DNA of 64,000 bases, from positions 182,455 to 246,454 of the forward strand of contig NZ_JBAXHI010000002.1 of the NCBI RefSeq assembly GCF_037138995.1. The letters run 5' to 3'. This document shows, one piece after another, positions 25,712 to 34,607 of this stretch. A model generated the notes under the pieces. It ran no database searches. It had not been told where the DNA came from and worked only from the letters and a program-made list of their open reading frames with translations. This DNA comes from Chlorohelix sp037138995. Its GTDB lineage: Bacteria; Chloroflexota; Chloroflexia; Chloroheliales; Chloroheliaceae. Position 1 is the stretch's first letter, and each line of letters opens with the position of its first letter. Made by a program: the position numbers and the translations under genes.

Positions 25712-27315
25712 CCTTGAGTAATTTCGTCCATTGCTTGTTGGAGTTCAGATGATGAAGCCGAAACGGTCTCCATTTTTTCATTGTTTTGCTTTAACATTGA
25801 AGTTACATTATATACACTTGAAACTACTTGCTCACTGGCATATCTTTGTTGCTGGGTGGCGATGGAGATTGATTCTGCTGATGCGGCGGTAAGTTCTACT
25901 TGCTTGATAATCTCAAGGTTGGCTTTTTCCGAAAGTTTTGCTGTAATGACACTTCGTTCCATCTTCTCAAGTCCTTCAGCAGTCACCCGCACCGATGAGG
26001 TGGTAGCGTGCTGAATATCGCTGATTATACGGCGGATTTCCTGTGCTGCATGTTTACTCCGATCCGCCAATTCATTCACTTCTCCAGCCACTACGGCGAA
26101 ACGCTTACCGTAGGGACCTGCGCCACTGGCTTCGATAGTGGCATTTAAAGCCAACAACCGAATCTCATTGGCAAGGGTATTAATAGTGGCAAGAATATCA
26201 CCGATAAGTTCGGATTTCTGGTTCAAATCCAGAATACGGGAGTTGATTTCCAGCATTTTCACTTGCGCTTCTTGAATTGCCGTAATTGTATCTCTTACGG
26301 CTATTTGCCCCGTTTGGGTAGTTTTGATGGCAACGCTGGCGGCTTGTGCAACTTGATCGGAACTGTTGGCAATCAGGGTAGCAGTACGGCTAAGTTCTTC
26401 AATAGTTGCGGTAATCTGTACCATTGCTGTTTGTTGGTCTTGAGATGTTTCGGAATAATCCTGAACCAGTTGTAATAAGGTATGCAGGGTATTATTAATC
26501 TGGGTAACGGCAGACTGCCGTGTATTATTAATACGTTCTAACTCTTGATTTAAAAGGCGAGTTTCTTCCATCCCTTTTTGGCTAAGATTTTTTGTGTCTG
26601 TATAACGCCTTAAAATCGCTTCTATCACAACAGAAACACTACACCCTATCCCAAATGCTATTATACCCGTTTCAAATTTAAGGATTGCCAGCAAAATTGA
26701 GCCAAGCAACATACCGCCAAAATATAAAGTGTTATATGGAACACGCTCTGAAAGGCTTTTCCATAGCTGATTGCCCTGTATGATAGTGGTTACACTCATG
26801 AGCAGTTCGTTTATGAATCCAAATGCCACAAAAGCGCTTAATATCGCCAGAATATTGTTGAGTTTAAGATCTCCTGATAGTGTATTACCTCCGAATCCTT
26901 CGTAGGTAACACGGGCGGCAACGGTTGCCAGTACGAATATTCCAACAGTATATATCGCCATAAATAAGCCACGTTTTAACTGAAATAATTCCAGTAATAT
27001 GCAAGGTATCGCGACTATAATGGCAGCAGGCGCAGACGGGTAAATCAGAAAAGTTGCTTGAATAGGAAGCATAGAAAAACTAGCATACAAACCGCTTGGC
27101 ATTTTTATAAGCCAGCGGTTGCACAAGCCTCCGGTAACAACCAGCATGAGTGCATAAACAATATCGGAATTAATACTAAAATTGGTAAGTGTAAATGTAT
27201 CGTAGGCAGAAGGATTTGCAATACTTGTAAGCAGAATTACCAATAGCCCTAGCGTAGCAACGCTTATTTGAGATACTAGAAGAGGCACATTTTGTTGCGG
27301 TCTTGGAGTATTCAT
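25699..27315 (-). CDS. Methyl-accepting chemotaxis-like receptor with multi-pass N terminus
   Basis: A 538-residue protein. The first 235 residues contain about seven hydrophobic segments with no large extracellular domain. Then come a coiled coil and an MCP signalling domain whose tip (around 380-420) reads LALNATIEASGAGPYG, with FAVVAGEVNELADRS after it. Compared with the usual LALNAAIEAARAGE, several tip residues differ, so coupling to CheA/CheW is uncertain. No che genes or flagellar/pilus genes are nearby. It might sense membrane state or act in a non-chemotaxis pathway. It lies 29 bp after the LCP gene. Confidence 0.8.
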   Translation of the reverse strand: MNTPRPQQNVPLLVSQISVATLGLLVILLTSIANPSAYDTFTLTNFSINSDIVYALMLVVTGGLCNRWLIKMPSGLYASFSMLPIQATFLIYPSAPAAIIVAIPCILLELFQLKRGLFMAIYTVGIFVLATVAARVTYEGFGGNTLSGDLKLNNILAILSAFVAFGFINELLMSVTTIIQGNQLWKSLSERVPYNTLYFGGMLLGSILLAILKFETGIIAFGIGCSVSVVIEAILRRYTDTKNLSQKGMEETRLLNQELERINNTRQSAVTQINNTLHTLLQLVQDYSETSQDQQTAMVQITATIEELSRTATLIANSSDQVAQAASVAIKTTQTGQIAVRDTITAIQEAQVKMLEINSRILDLNQKSELIGDILATINTLANEIRLLALNATIEASGAGPYGKRFAVVAGEVNELADRSKHAAQEIRRIISDIQHATTSSVRVTAEGLEKMERSVITAKLSEKANLEIIKQVELTAASAESISIATQQQRYASEQVVSSVYNVTSMLKQNNEKMETVSASSSELQQAMDEITQGEIK

Positions 27316-27344
27316 AACGGTCTCTTCAACCTTAGAGAGTGTTA

Positions 27345-28616
27345 TCAGGCGTTATTAAATTTCTTTACTAGCTCATGAATACTAGTCCAATCGGGTACCA
27401 GTACATCCATTTTATTGATATTGGTGGGCTTAGTCATATTTGCATCAATAGCATAAGAACGGATATTAGCTTTATCCATTCCGATTGCCGTTTGAGCAAG
27501 ACTAAGAATATCATTCCACTGCAAATCAGTTTTTATAGCGTGTTGAAGGGCAGCAATAAGTTTATCGTTTGTTATCAAGCCTAGATTTACACCTTTTTCA
27601 CGAACTGCTAACAATACGTCTTGCTGGCGTTGGTTTCGCCCTAAATCGCTATCACTGTGACGGCTGCGGGCATATTCTAGCGCGGTTTCACCGTTTAAAA
27701 ATTGCAATCCAGCCGGTATAAAAACGCGCTTGTAGCCATAGGCTTCAGTGGGATATTGGGCATCTATCAAGGGTTTCTTAATATCTATGGTTATACCACC
27801 GATTGCATCAATTATTTCGCGGAATCCCTCAAAATCAACCTGCGCGAAATAATCTATCTGTATGCCAAAATTACGGGCTATAGTCTCTTTAATCAAAGGA
27901 GGTCCACCCTGCCCGGGTTTATTCTGGTCGCCGAAAAAGTATGCGGAATTTATCCGATCTTTACCGTATCCGGGAATATCAACCCACAGGTCGCGTGGAA
28001 TTGATAGCATACTGGCTTTTTTAGTGCCTTGATTAATGCTTACCAAAATCAAGGTGTCACTACGGATACCTTCGGTAGGGTCATTGCGGCTATCCAAACC
28101 AAGCAGCAGAATATTTACCAAGCCGTTGCCATTTACATTGCTGCCTTGCACAACGTTTCCCTTGTTATCTATACGTGGCACCGAGATTCCATTGAAAATA
28201 TTGGTAACACGGCTGAAAAAATATAGCCCACCCAGTAGTGTAGTTGCTACTAGTATCAGAATACAATAGAAAAGAAAATTCTTTATTGAACCGCTGCTTT
28301 TAGTTTTTGGACGGCGTGGCGGCGCTGATTTCGGCTGTAGCCTACTGGAGGGCATATTTGTCTCAGGTTCTGGTTCCACGAAAAAACGAGAAGGGCGTTG
28401 TGTTTTAGGTTCTGGGTGCGGTTCTTCGCGAATCGGCGCACGCCCTGCTGAACGCTGGTAATTTCGCGGAACATTGCGATACTCATATTCTGGAAACGGT
28501 TGATAAGGTTTTCGATTCGGATTCTGCTGGTTTCCCTCTTTATCGGTACCATTTCCTGTTGGTTGTTGGTTATTTGGGACTCGGCTCTGTCTGTCGGGTT
28601 GTCGATCTCCTGCCAT
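27345..28616 (-). CDS. LytR-CpsA-Psr (LCP) family protein
   Basis: A 423-residue single-pass protein: a Pro/Arg-rich cytoplasmic N terminus of about 110 residues, a membrane helix (about 112-134) and an extracytoplasmic LCP domain. Typical motifs are NILLLGLDSR, RSDTLILVS, SIPRDLWV, DRINSAYFFG and the Arg-rich LEYARSRHSDSDLGRNQRQQ. LCP enzymes transfer polyprenyl-phosphate-linked polymers to peptidoglycan or other glycans. This supports a cell envelope with glycan attachment. First of a likely two-gene unit with the receptor. Confidence 0.9.
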   Translation of the reverse strand: MAGDRQPDRQSRVPNNQQPTGNGTDKEGNQQNPNRKPYQPFPEYEYRNVPRNYQRSAGRAPIREEPHPEPKTQRPSRFFVEPEPETNMPSSRLQPKSAPPRRPKTKSSGSIKNFLFYCILILVATTLLGGLYFFSRVTNIFNGISVPRIDNKGNVVQGSNVNGNGLVNILLLGLDSRNDPTEGIRSDTLILVSINQGTKKASMLSIPRDLWVDIPGYGKDRINSAYFFGDQNKPGQGGPPLIKETIARNFGIQIDYFAQVDFEGFREIIDAIGGITIDIKKPLIDAQYPTEAYGYKRVFIPAGLQFLNGETALEYARSRHSDSDLGRNQRQQDVLLAVREKGVNLGLITNDKLIAALQHAIKTDLQWNDILSLAQTAIGMDKANIRSYAIDANMTKPTNINKMDVLVPDWTSIHELVKKFNNA

Positions 28617-28725
28617 TAACTGACCTGTCGCTCTACTACGGACTAACTACCTCCGAAAAGTCCCGGTTGTCATGTGATTATACCGCTTTGGATAGTGAAT
28701 CACAACCTACATGACATAATATTTT

Positions 28726-28760
28726 AAAAAGGGGACGCTTTTAAAGCATCCCTCTCTTTT
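28726..28760 (-). terminator. Terminator of the ferredoxin-thioredoxin gene
   Basis: An imperfect stem AGGGATGCTTT/AAAGCGTCCCCT followed on the minus strand by TTTT, just after the stop of the gene at 28767. Confidence 0.6.
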
Positions 28761-28766
28761 TTGCTT

Positions 28767-29561
28767 TTAACGACGTGGCGGTTTGTTGCGTAAATTAATA
28801 TTAGGCCGCATCAACTCAGGTCGTATTTTAGCCGGTTGAGGCTTTGGTTGCTGTTGTTCAGTTGACGCTTCAGCGGGTGTAGCCTGCTGCGCTTCGAATT
28901 GCGCTACCGCTTGCAAGACCCGATCCAGCCTGTTTTTTAAGGCGGCTCGATCTACAGCGCCCACTATCATATCGGCAAGCTGCCCACGATACATAATTAT
29001 CATGGTTGGGATGCTCTGAATACTGAATTGGGAGGCAATCATCTGTTCTTCATCCACATTTATTTTCACAAACTTCATGCGTCCCTGATATTCTTTTGCG
29101 AAGACATCAATAATGGGAGCAATCTGTTTGCAAGGCGCACACCATTCAGCCCAGAAATCTATAAATACCGGGATAGCGCTATCTACCACTTCCGCTTTAA
29201 AGTTATTGACTGTTACAGCAATGGGTTTCAGGGATTCATCTTCTTCAAGGCGGCGCTCTGCTTCGGCTTTTTCTTTCATTTCCTCCATAAGCTTGTTTCG
29301 AGCTTCCAATGCCTGATCTGCATTCAATTCACCAGCAAGTTCTTTTTGCATTATTTCTAATTCAACCAACGATGGCGCAAATTTGAGAGCTACTGCATCA
29401 CAAAAATTAAGGCAACGCCCCGGACAAGTGCCGCATTTCTCAGGTTCTACCCACACTCGTAAGGCGGTTTTATCAACATGTAAAGCATCATTTGGGCAAG
29501 CATTTGCAGCGAAACAAGTTGGCGCACAGTTGCATTTGTTATGATTTACTAATACAGGCAT
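28767..29561 (-). CDS. Ferredoxin-like/thioredoxin fusion protein
   Basis: A 264-residue protein with two modules. Residues 1-60 carry eight cysteines (10, 12, 16, 22, 43, 46, 50, 54) in ferredoxin-like spacing, enough for up to two [4Fe-4S] clusters. A charged helical linker (about 65-110) leads to a thioredoxin domain with the active site WCAPC at 140-144 and cis-Pro in SIPTM. The C-terminal 40 residues are Gln/Pro-rich. The fusion suggests direct passage of electrons between a cluster and the dithiol, or a redox-sensing reductase, but this is inferred. No partner oxidoreductase is adjacent. Confidence 0.85.
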   Translation of the reverse strand: MPVLVNHNKCNCAPTCFAANACPNDALHVDKTALRVWVEPEKCGTCPGRCLNFCDAVALKFAPSLVELEIMQKELAGELNADQALEARNKLMEEMKEKAEAERRLEEDESLKPIAVTVNNFKAEVVDSAIPVFIDFWAEWCAPCKQIAPIIDVFAKEYQGRMKFVKINVDEEQMIASQFSIQSIPTMIIMYRGQLADMIVGAVDRAALKNRLDRVLQAVAQFEAQQATPAEASTEQQQPKPQPAKIRPELMRPNINLRNKPPRR

Positions 29562-29597
29562 AAATCTACTCTTTCTTTATAGCCACCGACTTTAAAT

Positions 29598-29819
29598 TTA
29601 ATTGCTTAAATAGAATAGTATTACTACCCCACTGACCATAATTGCCCCGATTAAATACACTAAAGCCAGAGCTAGTGCAGATAATCCCTTTACTATGTGG
29701 GTATCGGTCAGCGAAGCGCGGCGTGTAATTAACGCCATAAAGCCCCGGTAATAACCAAAGGCGGCTACCAGCCCAAGCGTTAATAGTGCAAATATTCCGG
29801 CTAGGTCAATTCTTATCAT
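29598..29819 (-). CDS. Small two-helix membrane protein
   Basis: A 73-residue protein with two predicted transmembrane helices (about 8-28 and 46-70) joined by a basic loop (ITRRASLTDTH). No family recognised. It lies 36 bp downstream of the ferredoxin-thioredoxin gene start on the same strand, so it would be transcribed just before it and may share its promoter. Confidence 0.5.
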   Translation of the reverse strand: MIRIDLAGIFALLTLGLVAAFGYYRGFMALITRRASLTDTHIVKGLSALALALVYLIGAIMVSGVVILFYLSN

Positions 29820-29933
29820 ATATCAAGTATTTCCCATACTTCCAAAATTATACCATAATCGCTAAATTTCTTGCTGAATGATTTAGACACATGCTCGAAA
29901 AGATTAGCGATTCATTCACATTTCTAATATCAA

Positions 29934-29949
29934 ATCCGAAATTTCGGAT
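29934..29949. promoter_or_regulatory. 16-bp perfect palindrome
   Basis: ATCCGAAATTTCGGAT is a perfect 16-bp palindrome about 115 bp upstream of the small membrane protein gene start (29819), a plausible operator for that gene and the ferredoxin-thioredoxin gene. Confidence 0.35.
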
Positions 29950-29954
29950 ATTAT

Positions 29955-29997
29955 AATAGCTTGCTCCTCTTCTTTATCTGCCAGGAAGCAAGCTATT
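29955..29997 (-). terminator. Long hairpin after cobD-cobQ
   Basis: A perfect 11-bp stem AATAGCTTGCT/AGCAAGCTATT closes a 21-nt loop, 22 bp downstream of the cobD-cobQ stop. The minus-strand sequence after it (ATAATATCC) has no U-tract, so it may be a processing or stability element rather than an intrinsic terminator. Confidence 0.4.
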
Positions 29998-30019
29998 AAA
30001 GTCCCTTTGCGATAATATT

Positions 30020-32779
30020 TTACAAACCAATTATCTGTTTTAAAACTTTAACGTCTATATTTTGGCGTAATAAAGCAGCGAGCTTATCATACTCCACATC
30101 ATAGCTTACGGTTTTGAAGCGCTTTAGTTGAACTGTGCTATTGGTGATTCCTTTGCGTTTAAGCAGGTTGCTCAGGATTGCGTGACGCAAGTTGTCGTTA
30201 GAGAATATACCGTGTAGGTATGTACCCCATACATTCCCACTCTGATTAATGTAACCTTCCGGTTGGTCAATCTCATCACTTTCCCGGCGGTTTAGGCGTA
30301 TAATGTGGTTTAGCTGCACACTCTCTAGGTCACTGTCCAACGGGTAAGTTTGCCCAATGTGTATTTCATAACCGGACACTGTACTACCGTTAAGACCTTC
30401 AAATAAGCCGTGTGCAACCTCAATACGTCCTGAAACCTTTTTAGTGGTTTTTTCTGCGGCAAAAATGGTGGTAACGGGCAAGAGTCCCAAACCCGGTACG
30501 CTGCTCACTCGCCCTTCAATGTGGTCGGGGTCTTCAATTTTAACCCCTAGCATCTGATAACCACCGCAGATACCGATTATATTTGTGCCGTTCTTGGCAA
30601 GATTTCGGATAGCGTTGCTAAGCCCACTTTGTTCTAAGAATTGAAGGTCGGCGATGCTGGTTTTTGTTCCGGGTAAAATTACTACATCGGGGCTACCAAG
30701 GTCAAAGAGTTCACGCACATACCGCACTTCAACGCCTTCTTCCATTTCCAGCGCGTCAAAATCATCGAAGTTGGCAATATGCGGCAGAAGAATAACGCAT
30801 ATATCTAACTGGCGATTCACACCATCGCGATCAATTTGTTTATTCGCCTCGTTATTGTGAAGTTGGTTAGCGGGCATACTGGGCTTATCTTCCAACGCCA
30901 CGCTATCCTCTTCGGCGATTTTTATATCACGGAAAAATGGTACTACTCCTAAAACCGCTTTGCCTGTTTTCTTTTGAAGGAACTGCACCCCTTCTTCAAA
31001 CAAAGTCGGGTCGCCCCTGAACTTGTTTATAAGCAACCCGGCGACTAGTTCACGCTCATCTTCTTCCAGCAATTCAAGCGTACCCACAATGCTAGCGAAA
31101 ACGCCCCCACGATCAATATCTGAGACCAACAAGACCGGGGATTTTGCAATCTTGGCTACATGCATGTTTACTATGTCCGAATCTTTCAGGTTCATTTCAA
31201 CGGGGCTGCCCGCACCCTCGATTATTACCAAATCATGTTCTGCCCGCAATTTTTCCAGCGAATCCCGCACAATCGCTTCAAGTTCTTGCTTGTTTCTGTA
31301 ATATTCGCGAGGTGAGAGACTTTCTCGCGCTTTGCCAAGTAAAACAAGCTGTGCAAGCGTATCACCCTCTGGCTTAAGCAAGATGGGATTCATATAGATG
31401 CTTGGTTCAACTCCGCTTGCTTGTGCCTGTACCGCTTGCGCTCGCCCGATTTCCCCGCCCTCTTTGGTAACATAGCTATTATTCGCCATGTTCTGCGCTT
31501 TGAAGGGAGCTACGCTCAAGCCTTCCTGCGCGAAAATACGACAAAGCCCGGTTACTAGCGTGCTTTTGCCTACTGAAGAAGCTGTGCCTTGTATCATCAA
31601 GGTTTTGGCAAGTTTTGTACGTTTGCCGCTTAGTTGTGCTGGGGCTACCAATTTGACCGCATGTGTCGAATTCCAGCTTTGCAATTCTGTCACCAGTTTA
31701 TCCGTAGCCTCACGCATACCTACGGCTACTCGTATATATTCGGGCAAGCCGAAACTGGTACAATCTCGCACTATCAGCTTGTGTTTTAACATCTGAAGGC
31801 GACATTCGGAGGCATTCCCAACCTTGATTAGTAAGAAGTTAGCTACGCTCGGCACAAACTCAGCTTCAATCGAACGCAGTTTGTCCAGTAAATATGCCTT
31901 ATTTTCCTGTAAGTGTAGTTTGCATTCCTGAATATATTGGGTTTCAGTCAGCAGGTATCGCCCGATTTCCTGCGCGAAAGCGTTCACACTCCACGGGATG
32001 CGAATGTTGTTGAGCGCCCTACCCACTTCCTTTGGCGCAATTGCGTAACCCAACCGCAAGCCCGGCAAGGCAAATTCTTTGGTCAGTGAACGCAACAGCG
32101 TAATATTATCACCCCAGAGAAGGTCAATCGAGTTCCAGTCTAATGTTCCTTCGTCACTAAGTGACCTATAAGCTTCATCCAGCACCAGCATTGCGCCTAC
32201 ATCCCCGGCAGCTTCCATTATGGAAGTTACTTCATTTTCGCTAAGAGCTTGCCCGGTGGGGTTGTTAGGATTACAGGCGAAAACAAGTTTTGGGCGTTTT
32301 TCCTCGATAAGGCTAATCACTTCGCCCAAATCGGGCTTGAAGCCTTTCTCCGCTCGCGCACAATATTCTAGCACTTCCGCGCCACACACCCGCGCCGCTG
32401 CGCTATATTCTCCAAAAGTGGGACCGATTACTAGCGCTCTGTCGCCGGGGTCAAGATAGGCTTGCGCCAGCAGGTAAATTAACTCTACCGCGCCATTTCC
32501 GGCAATCAGGTTATCCGGCATCAGCTTTAATTGGCTGGCAATTGCTTCTCGCAAGCCTGCTGCACGCGGGTCAGGGTATTGCTCAAGACGCACCCTAGCA
32601 AGGGTTTCCTGAACTGAAGGAGGCTGCCCATAGGGATTGATATTTGCGCTCAGGTCTATAACTCCCTCCGGCTTTACCATATTGCGGGAGAGTTCGGCAT
32701 AATCCACACCGCCATGCGGTACTGCTTGCAAATCCTCCACCCGTGTACTTAGGCGAGGGGTGCGCTGTGTGAAAGCCAT
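30020..32779 (-). CDS. CobD-CobQ fusion: threonine-phosphate decarboxylase / cobyric acid synthase
   Basis: A 919-residue bifunctional protein for late cobalamin synthesis. Residues 1-365 are a PLP aminotransferase-fold enzyme of the CobD/HisC group (DLSANINPYG, NPNNPTG, PLP Lys234 in SLTKEFALPGLRLGY), expected to make (R)-1-amino-2-propanol phosphate from threonine phosphate. Residues 395-919 are cobyric acid synthase: P-loop GTASSVGKS (398-406), NMANNSYV, LLVSDIDRGGVF, and a glutaminase domain with the nucleophile in GICGGYQML (about 740) and His in YLHGIF (about 858). CobQ amidates four side chains of adenosyl-cobyrinate a,c-diamide. No other cob gene or cobalamin riboswitch was found nearby, so the rest of the pathway is elsewhere. 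Confidence 0.92.
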   Translation of the reverse strand: MAFTQRTPRLSTRVEDLQAVPHGGVDYAELSRNMVKPEGVIDLSANINPYGQPPSVQETLARVRLEQYPDPRAAGLREAIASQLKLMPDNLIAGNGAVELIYLLAQAYLDPGDRALVIGPTFGEYSAAARVCGAEVLEYCARAEKGFKPDLGEVISLIEEKRPKLVFACNPNNPTGQALSENEVTSIMEAAGDVGAMLVLDEAYRSLSDEGTLDWNSIDLLWGDNITLLRSLTKEFALPGLRLGYAIAPKEVGRALNNIRIPWSVNAFAQEIGRYLLTETQYIQECKLHLQENKAYLLDKLRSIEAEFVPSVANFLLIKVGNASECRLQMLKHKLIVRDCTSFGLPEYIRVAVGMREATDKLVTELQSWNSTHAVKLVAPAQLSGKRTKLAKTLMIQGTASSVGKSTLVTGLCRIFAQEGLSVAPFKAQNMANNSYVTKEGGEIGRAQAVQAQASGVEPSIYMNPILLKPEGDTLAQLVLLGKARESLSPREYYRNKQELEAIVRDSLEKLRAEHDLVIIEGAGSPVEMNLKDSDIVNMHVAKIAKSPVLLVSDIDRGGVFASIVGTLELLEEDERELVAGLLINKFRGDPTLFEEGVQFLQKKTGKAVLGVVPFFRDIKIAEEDSVALEDKPSMPANQLHNNEANKQIDRDGVNRQLDICVILLPHIANFDDFDALEMEEGVEVRYVRELFDLGSPDVVILPGTKTSIADLQFLEQSGLSNAIRNLAKNGTNIIGICGGYQMLGVKIEDPDHIEGRVSSVPGLGLLPVTTIFAAEKTTKKVSGRIEVAHGLFEGLNGSTVSGYEIHIGQTYPLDSDLESVQLNHIIRLNRRESDEIDQPEGYINQSGNVWGTYLHGIFSNDNLRHAILSNLLKRKGITNSTVQLKRFKTVSYDVEYDKLAALLRQNIDVKVLKQIIGL

Positions 32780-32960
32780 AAATTTAACCGTCCTTGCTAG
32801 ATGTATTTAATACTGCACATTGGCAGAAAACTATATCAATTCTTTACAAGATTTCTACAATAATTCCATCACTATATACTATAAGGGGCGAGTGAAACCT
32901 GTAAGTGTTATTGAGACTACAAATTTGTTGGATAGCTTGTACAGAATCTATACTTGTTCG

Positions 32961-34202
32961 TCAAATTTGCTCAAGCAAAATAGCGGGTACAATCGAGCCT
33001 TCTGCTATTTCGCTGCTGCCGGGAACAAGCTTCAACAAAGCGTTTGCACCCAACATAGATAGCAAACGGCTGCTATTTTGCGCTCCGGTTGTTCGCGCCG
33101 AATACCAATAATGGCTGGTTTCTGGGTCGTAATGGCTGGTGACAATCGCCCGTACAAATTCGTTGCGTTCAGGGCTATGTTTTATGAAATGTTCGGTGCG
33201 TACCTGTAATACTGGGCGGGATAGTTCGGCAAATCCACCCATTTTAAGCAAAGCCGGACGCACGAATAATTCAAACGATACAAGGCTTGACACCGGGAAA
33301 CCCGGCAAGCCAAATACGGGTTTGCGCGTACCGTCAACCTCCACTGTTACAAAGGTCAACGGCTTTCCGGGCTTGAGGTTTACCCGCCCAAAATGGATTG
33401 TACCCATTTCTTCTAGCAAATCTTTTACCAAATCGAGCTTGCCAACCGATACCCCTCCGCTGGTTACTACTCCATCGTATTCCGCCAACGCTTGTTCTAT
33501 CAGGTTTTTCAAGCCTTCGCGGGTATCGGGGGCAATTCCAAGCGAAACTGCCTCTGCGCCTGCATTTCGTACCGCTGCTACCAGTGAAAAACGGTTACTG
33601 TCATAAATTTGTCCATAGGCGGCAATTTCGCCGGGTTCGACAATTTCATCTCCGGTAGAAATAATTGCAATACGAGGGCGGCGTATCGCCTGAAAACGAG
33701 GGCGATTAACGGTAGCAATCAAGCCGAGTTCGGCAGCACTTAGTTTTGTGCCAGCCTTCAACGCCAACTGTCCTGCTTGTAAGTCCTGCCCAGTTGGACG
33801 GATATTATCGCCCACTTGTGGTAGTTTGCGAACAATCAGCTTTTGATTATCCTCGCCCGTATCTTCAACCATAATTACGCTGTTTGCGCCGGGAGGCATC
33901 GCCGCTCCGGTCATAATGCGCACTGCTGTACCCGCTACAACGCTAATATCTGAAACTTTTCCGGCGGTGCGCTCTCCAATAATCTCACGGGTTTCCGTAC
34001 CGTCTTCCCATCGCAGGGCATAACCATCTACGGCAGTAGCATCGAAGGGTGGCATCTCCCCTACGGCATATATATCTTCAGCCAGAATGCGCCCGTTTCC
34101 ATCCAGCAAAGAAATTTCTTCTAAGCCGATTTGAGCGACATTTTCATATATCAATCTTGAGGCTTCTTCCGGTTCAATAATGGCATAGGTCGAAGGTCTC
34201 AT
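32961..34202 (-). CDS. moeA: Molybdopterin molybdenumtransferase
   Basis: A 413-residue enzyme inserting molybdenum into adenylylated molybdopterin. It has the MoeA N-terminal region (PFDATAVDGYAL), the MTGAAMPPGAN and VEDTGED motifs, the MPT-binding core SGGVSVGKLDLVK, and PGKPLTFVTV and GLPGFPVSSLVSFE. The C-terminal beta domain is complete. The nearest molybdenum genes are modB/modA at 42406-44259. No molybdenum-cofactor riboswitch is visible upstream. Confidence 0.93.
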   Translation of the reverse strand: MRPSTYAIIEPEEASRLIYENVAQIGLEEISLLDGNGRILAEDIYAVGEMPPFDATAVDGYALRWEDGTETREIIGERTAGKVSDISVVAGTAVRIMTGAAMPPGANSVIMVEDTGEDNQKLIVRKLPQVGDNIRPTGQDLQAGQLALKAGTKLSAAELGLIATVNRPRFQAIRRPRIAIISTGDEIVEPGEIAAYGQIYDSNRFSLVAAVRNAGAEAVSLGIAPDTREGLKNLIEQALAEYDGVVTSGGVSVGKLDLVKDLLEEMGTIHFGRVNLKPGKPLTFVTVEVDGTRKPVFGLPGFPVSSLVSFELFVRPALLKMGGFAELSRPVLQVRTEHFIKHSPERNEFVRAIVTSHYDPETSHYWYSARTTGAQNSSRLLSMLGANALLKLVPGSSEIAEGSIVPAILLEQI

Positions 34203-34340
34203 TGTTTTTCCAGTCCTATAGGGGTTGATAATGTATCCTTCTCTAAGCGAATGAAAGGGAGAAAATAAGAGAATGAAAAACTCCAGTATGCTACAGTGGG
34301 TTTATCATAACAAGCTTAAAGCAAAGGAGAATTCAGTCTG

Positions 34341-34586
34341 ATGAGTAATATAACATTTTCGCAGGGAAAAATAAACGAGTCGCAAAGCTGAAACCCACCT
34401 CAGCTAGAATGATTTTTGCGCTTCGGTTGCTTATCCCTCTTTTATAGAGGGGAGGCTGCCCTAATGGCAGTGTAATGGCAGTGTCGAACTGTAGGCGAAT
34501 GCTATTTTTAGATAGGATACTCGCACTCCGCTCTTAGCCTCCGAGAACGCGCCAAAAAAATCGAGGCTGAATTAAAGGATTTGTAA
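34341..34586 (+). pseudogene. Two short coding remnants, possibly the ends of a deleted gene
   Basis: An AAAGGAG ribosome site precedes an ATG at 34341 that opens a 16-codon frame ending at 34391. A second frame, 34512-34586, lacks a start but ends with a charged helical segment (LRERAKKIEAELKDL) before its stop. Between them is a repeat of TAATGGCAGTG. The picture fits a small gene with an internal deletion; the family is not recognised. The 400-bp region holds nothing else. Confidence 0.3.
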
Positions 34587-34607
34587 AGTACAAGTCTTAC
34601 AGAATTT

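Noticed and set aside
34203..34340. Molybdenum-cofactor riboswitch ahead of moeA
   Set aside because: The leader lacks the required stems and conserved segments.
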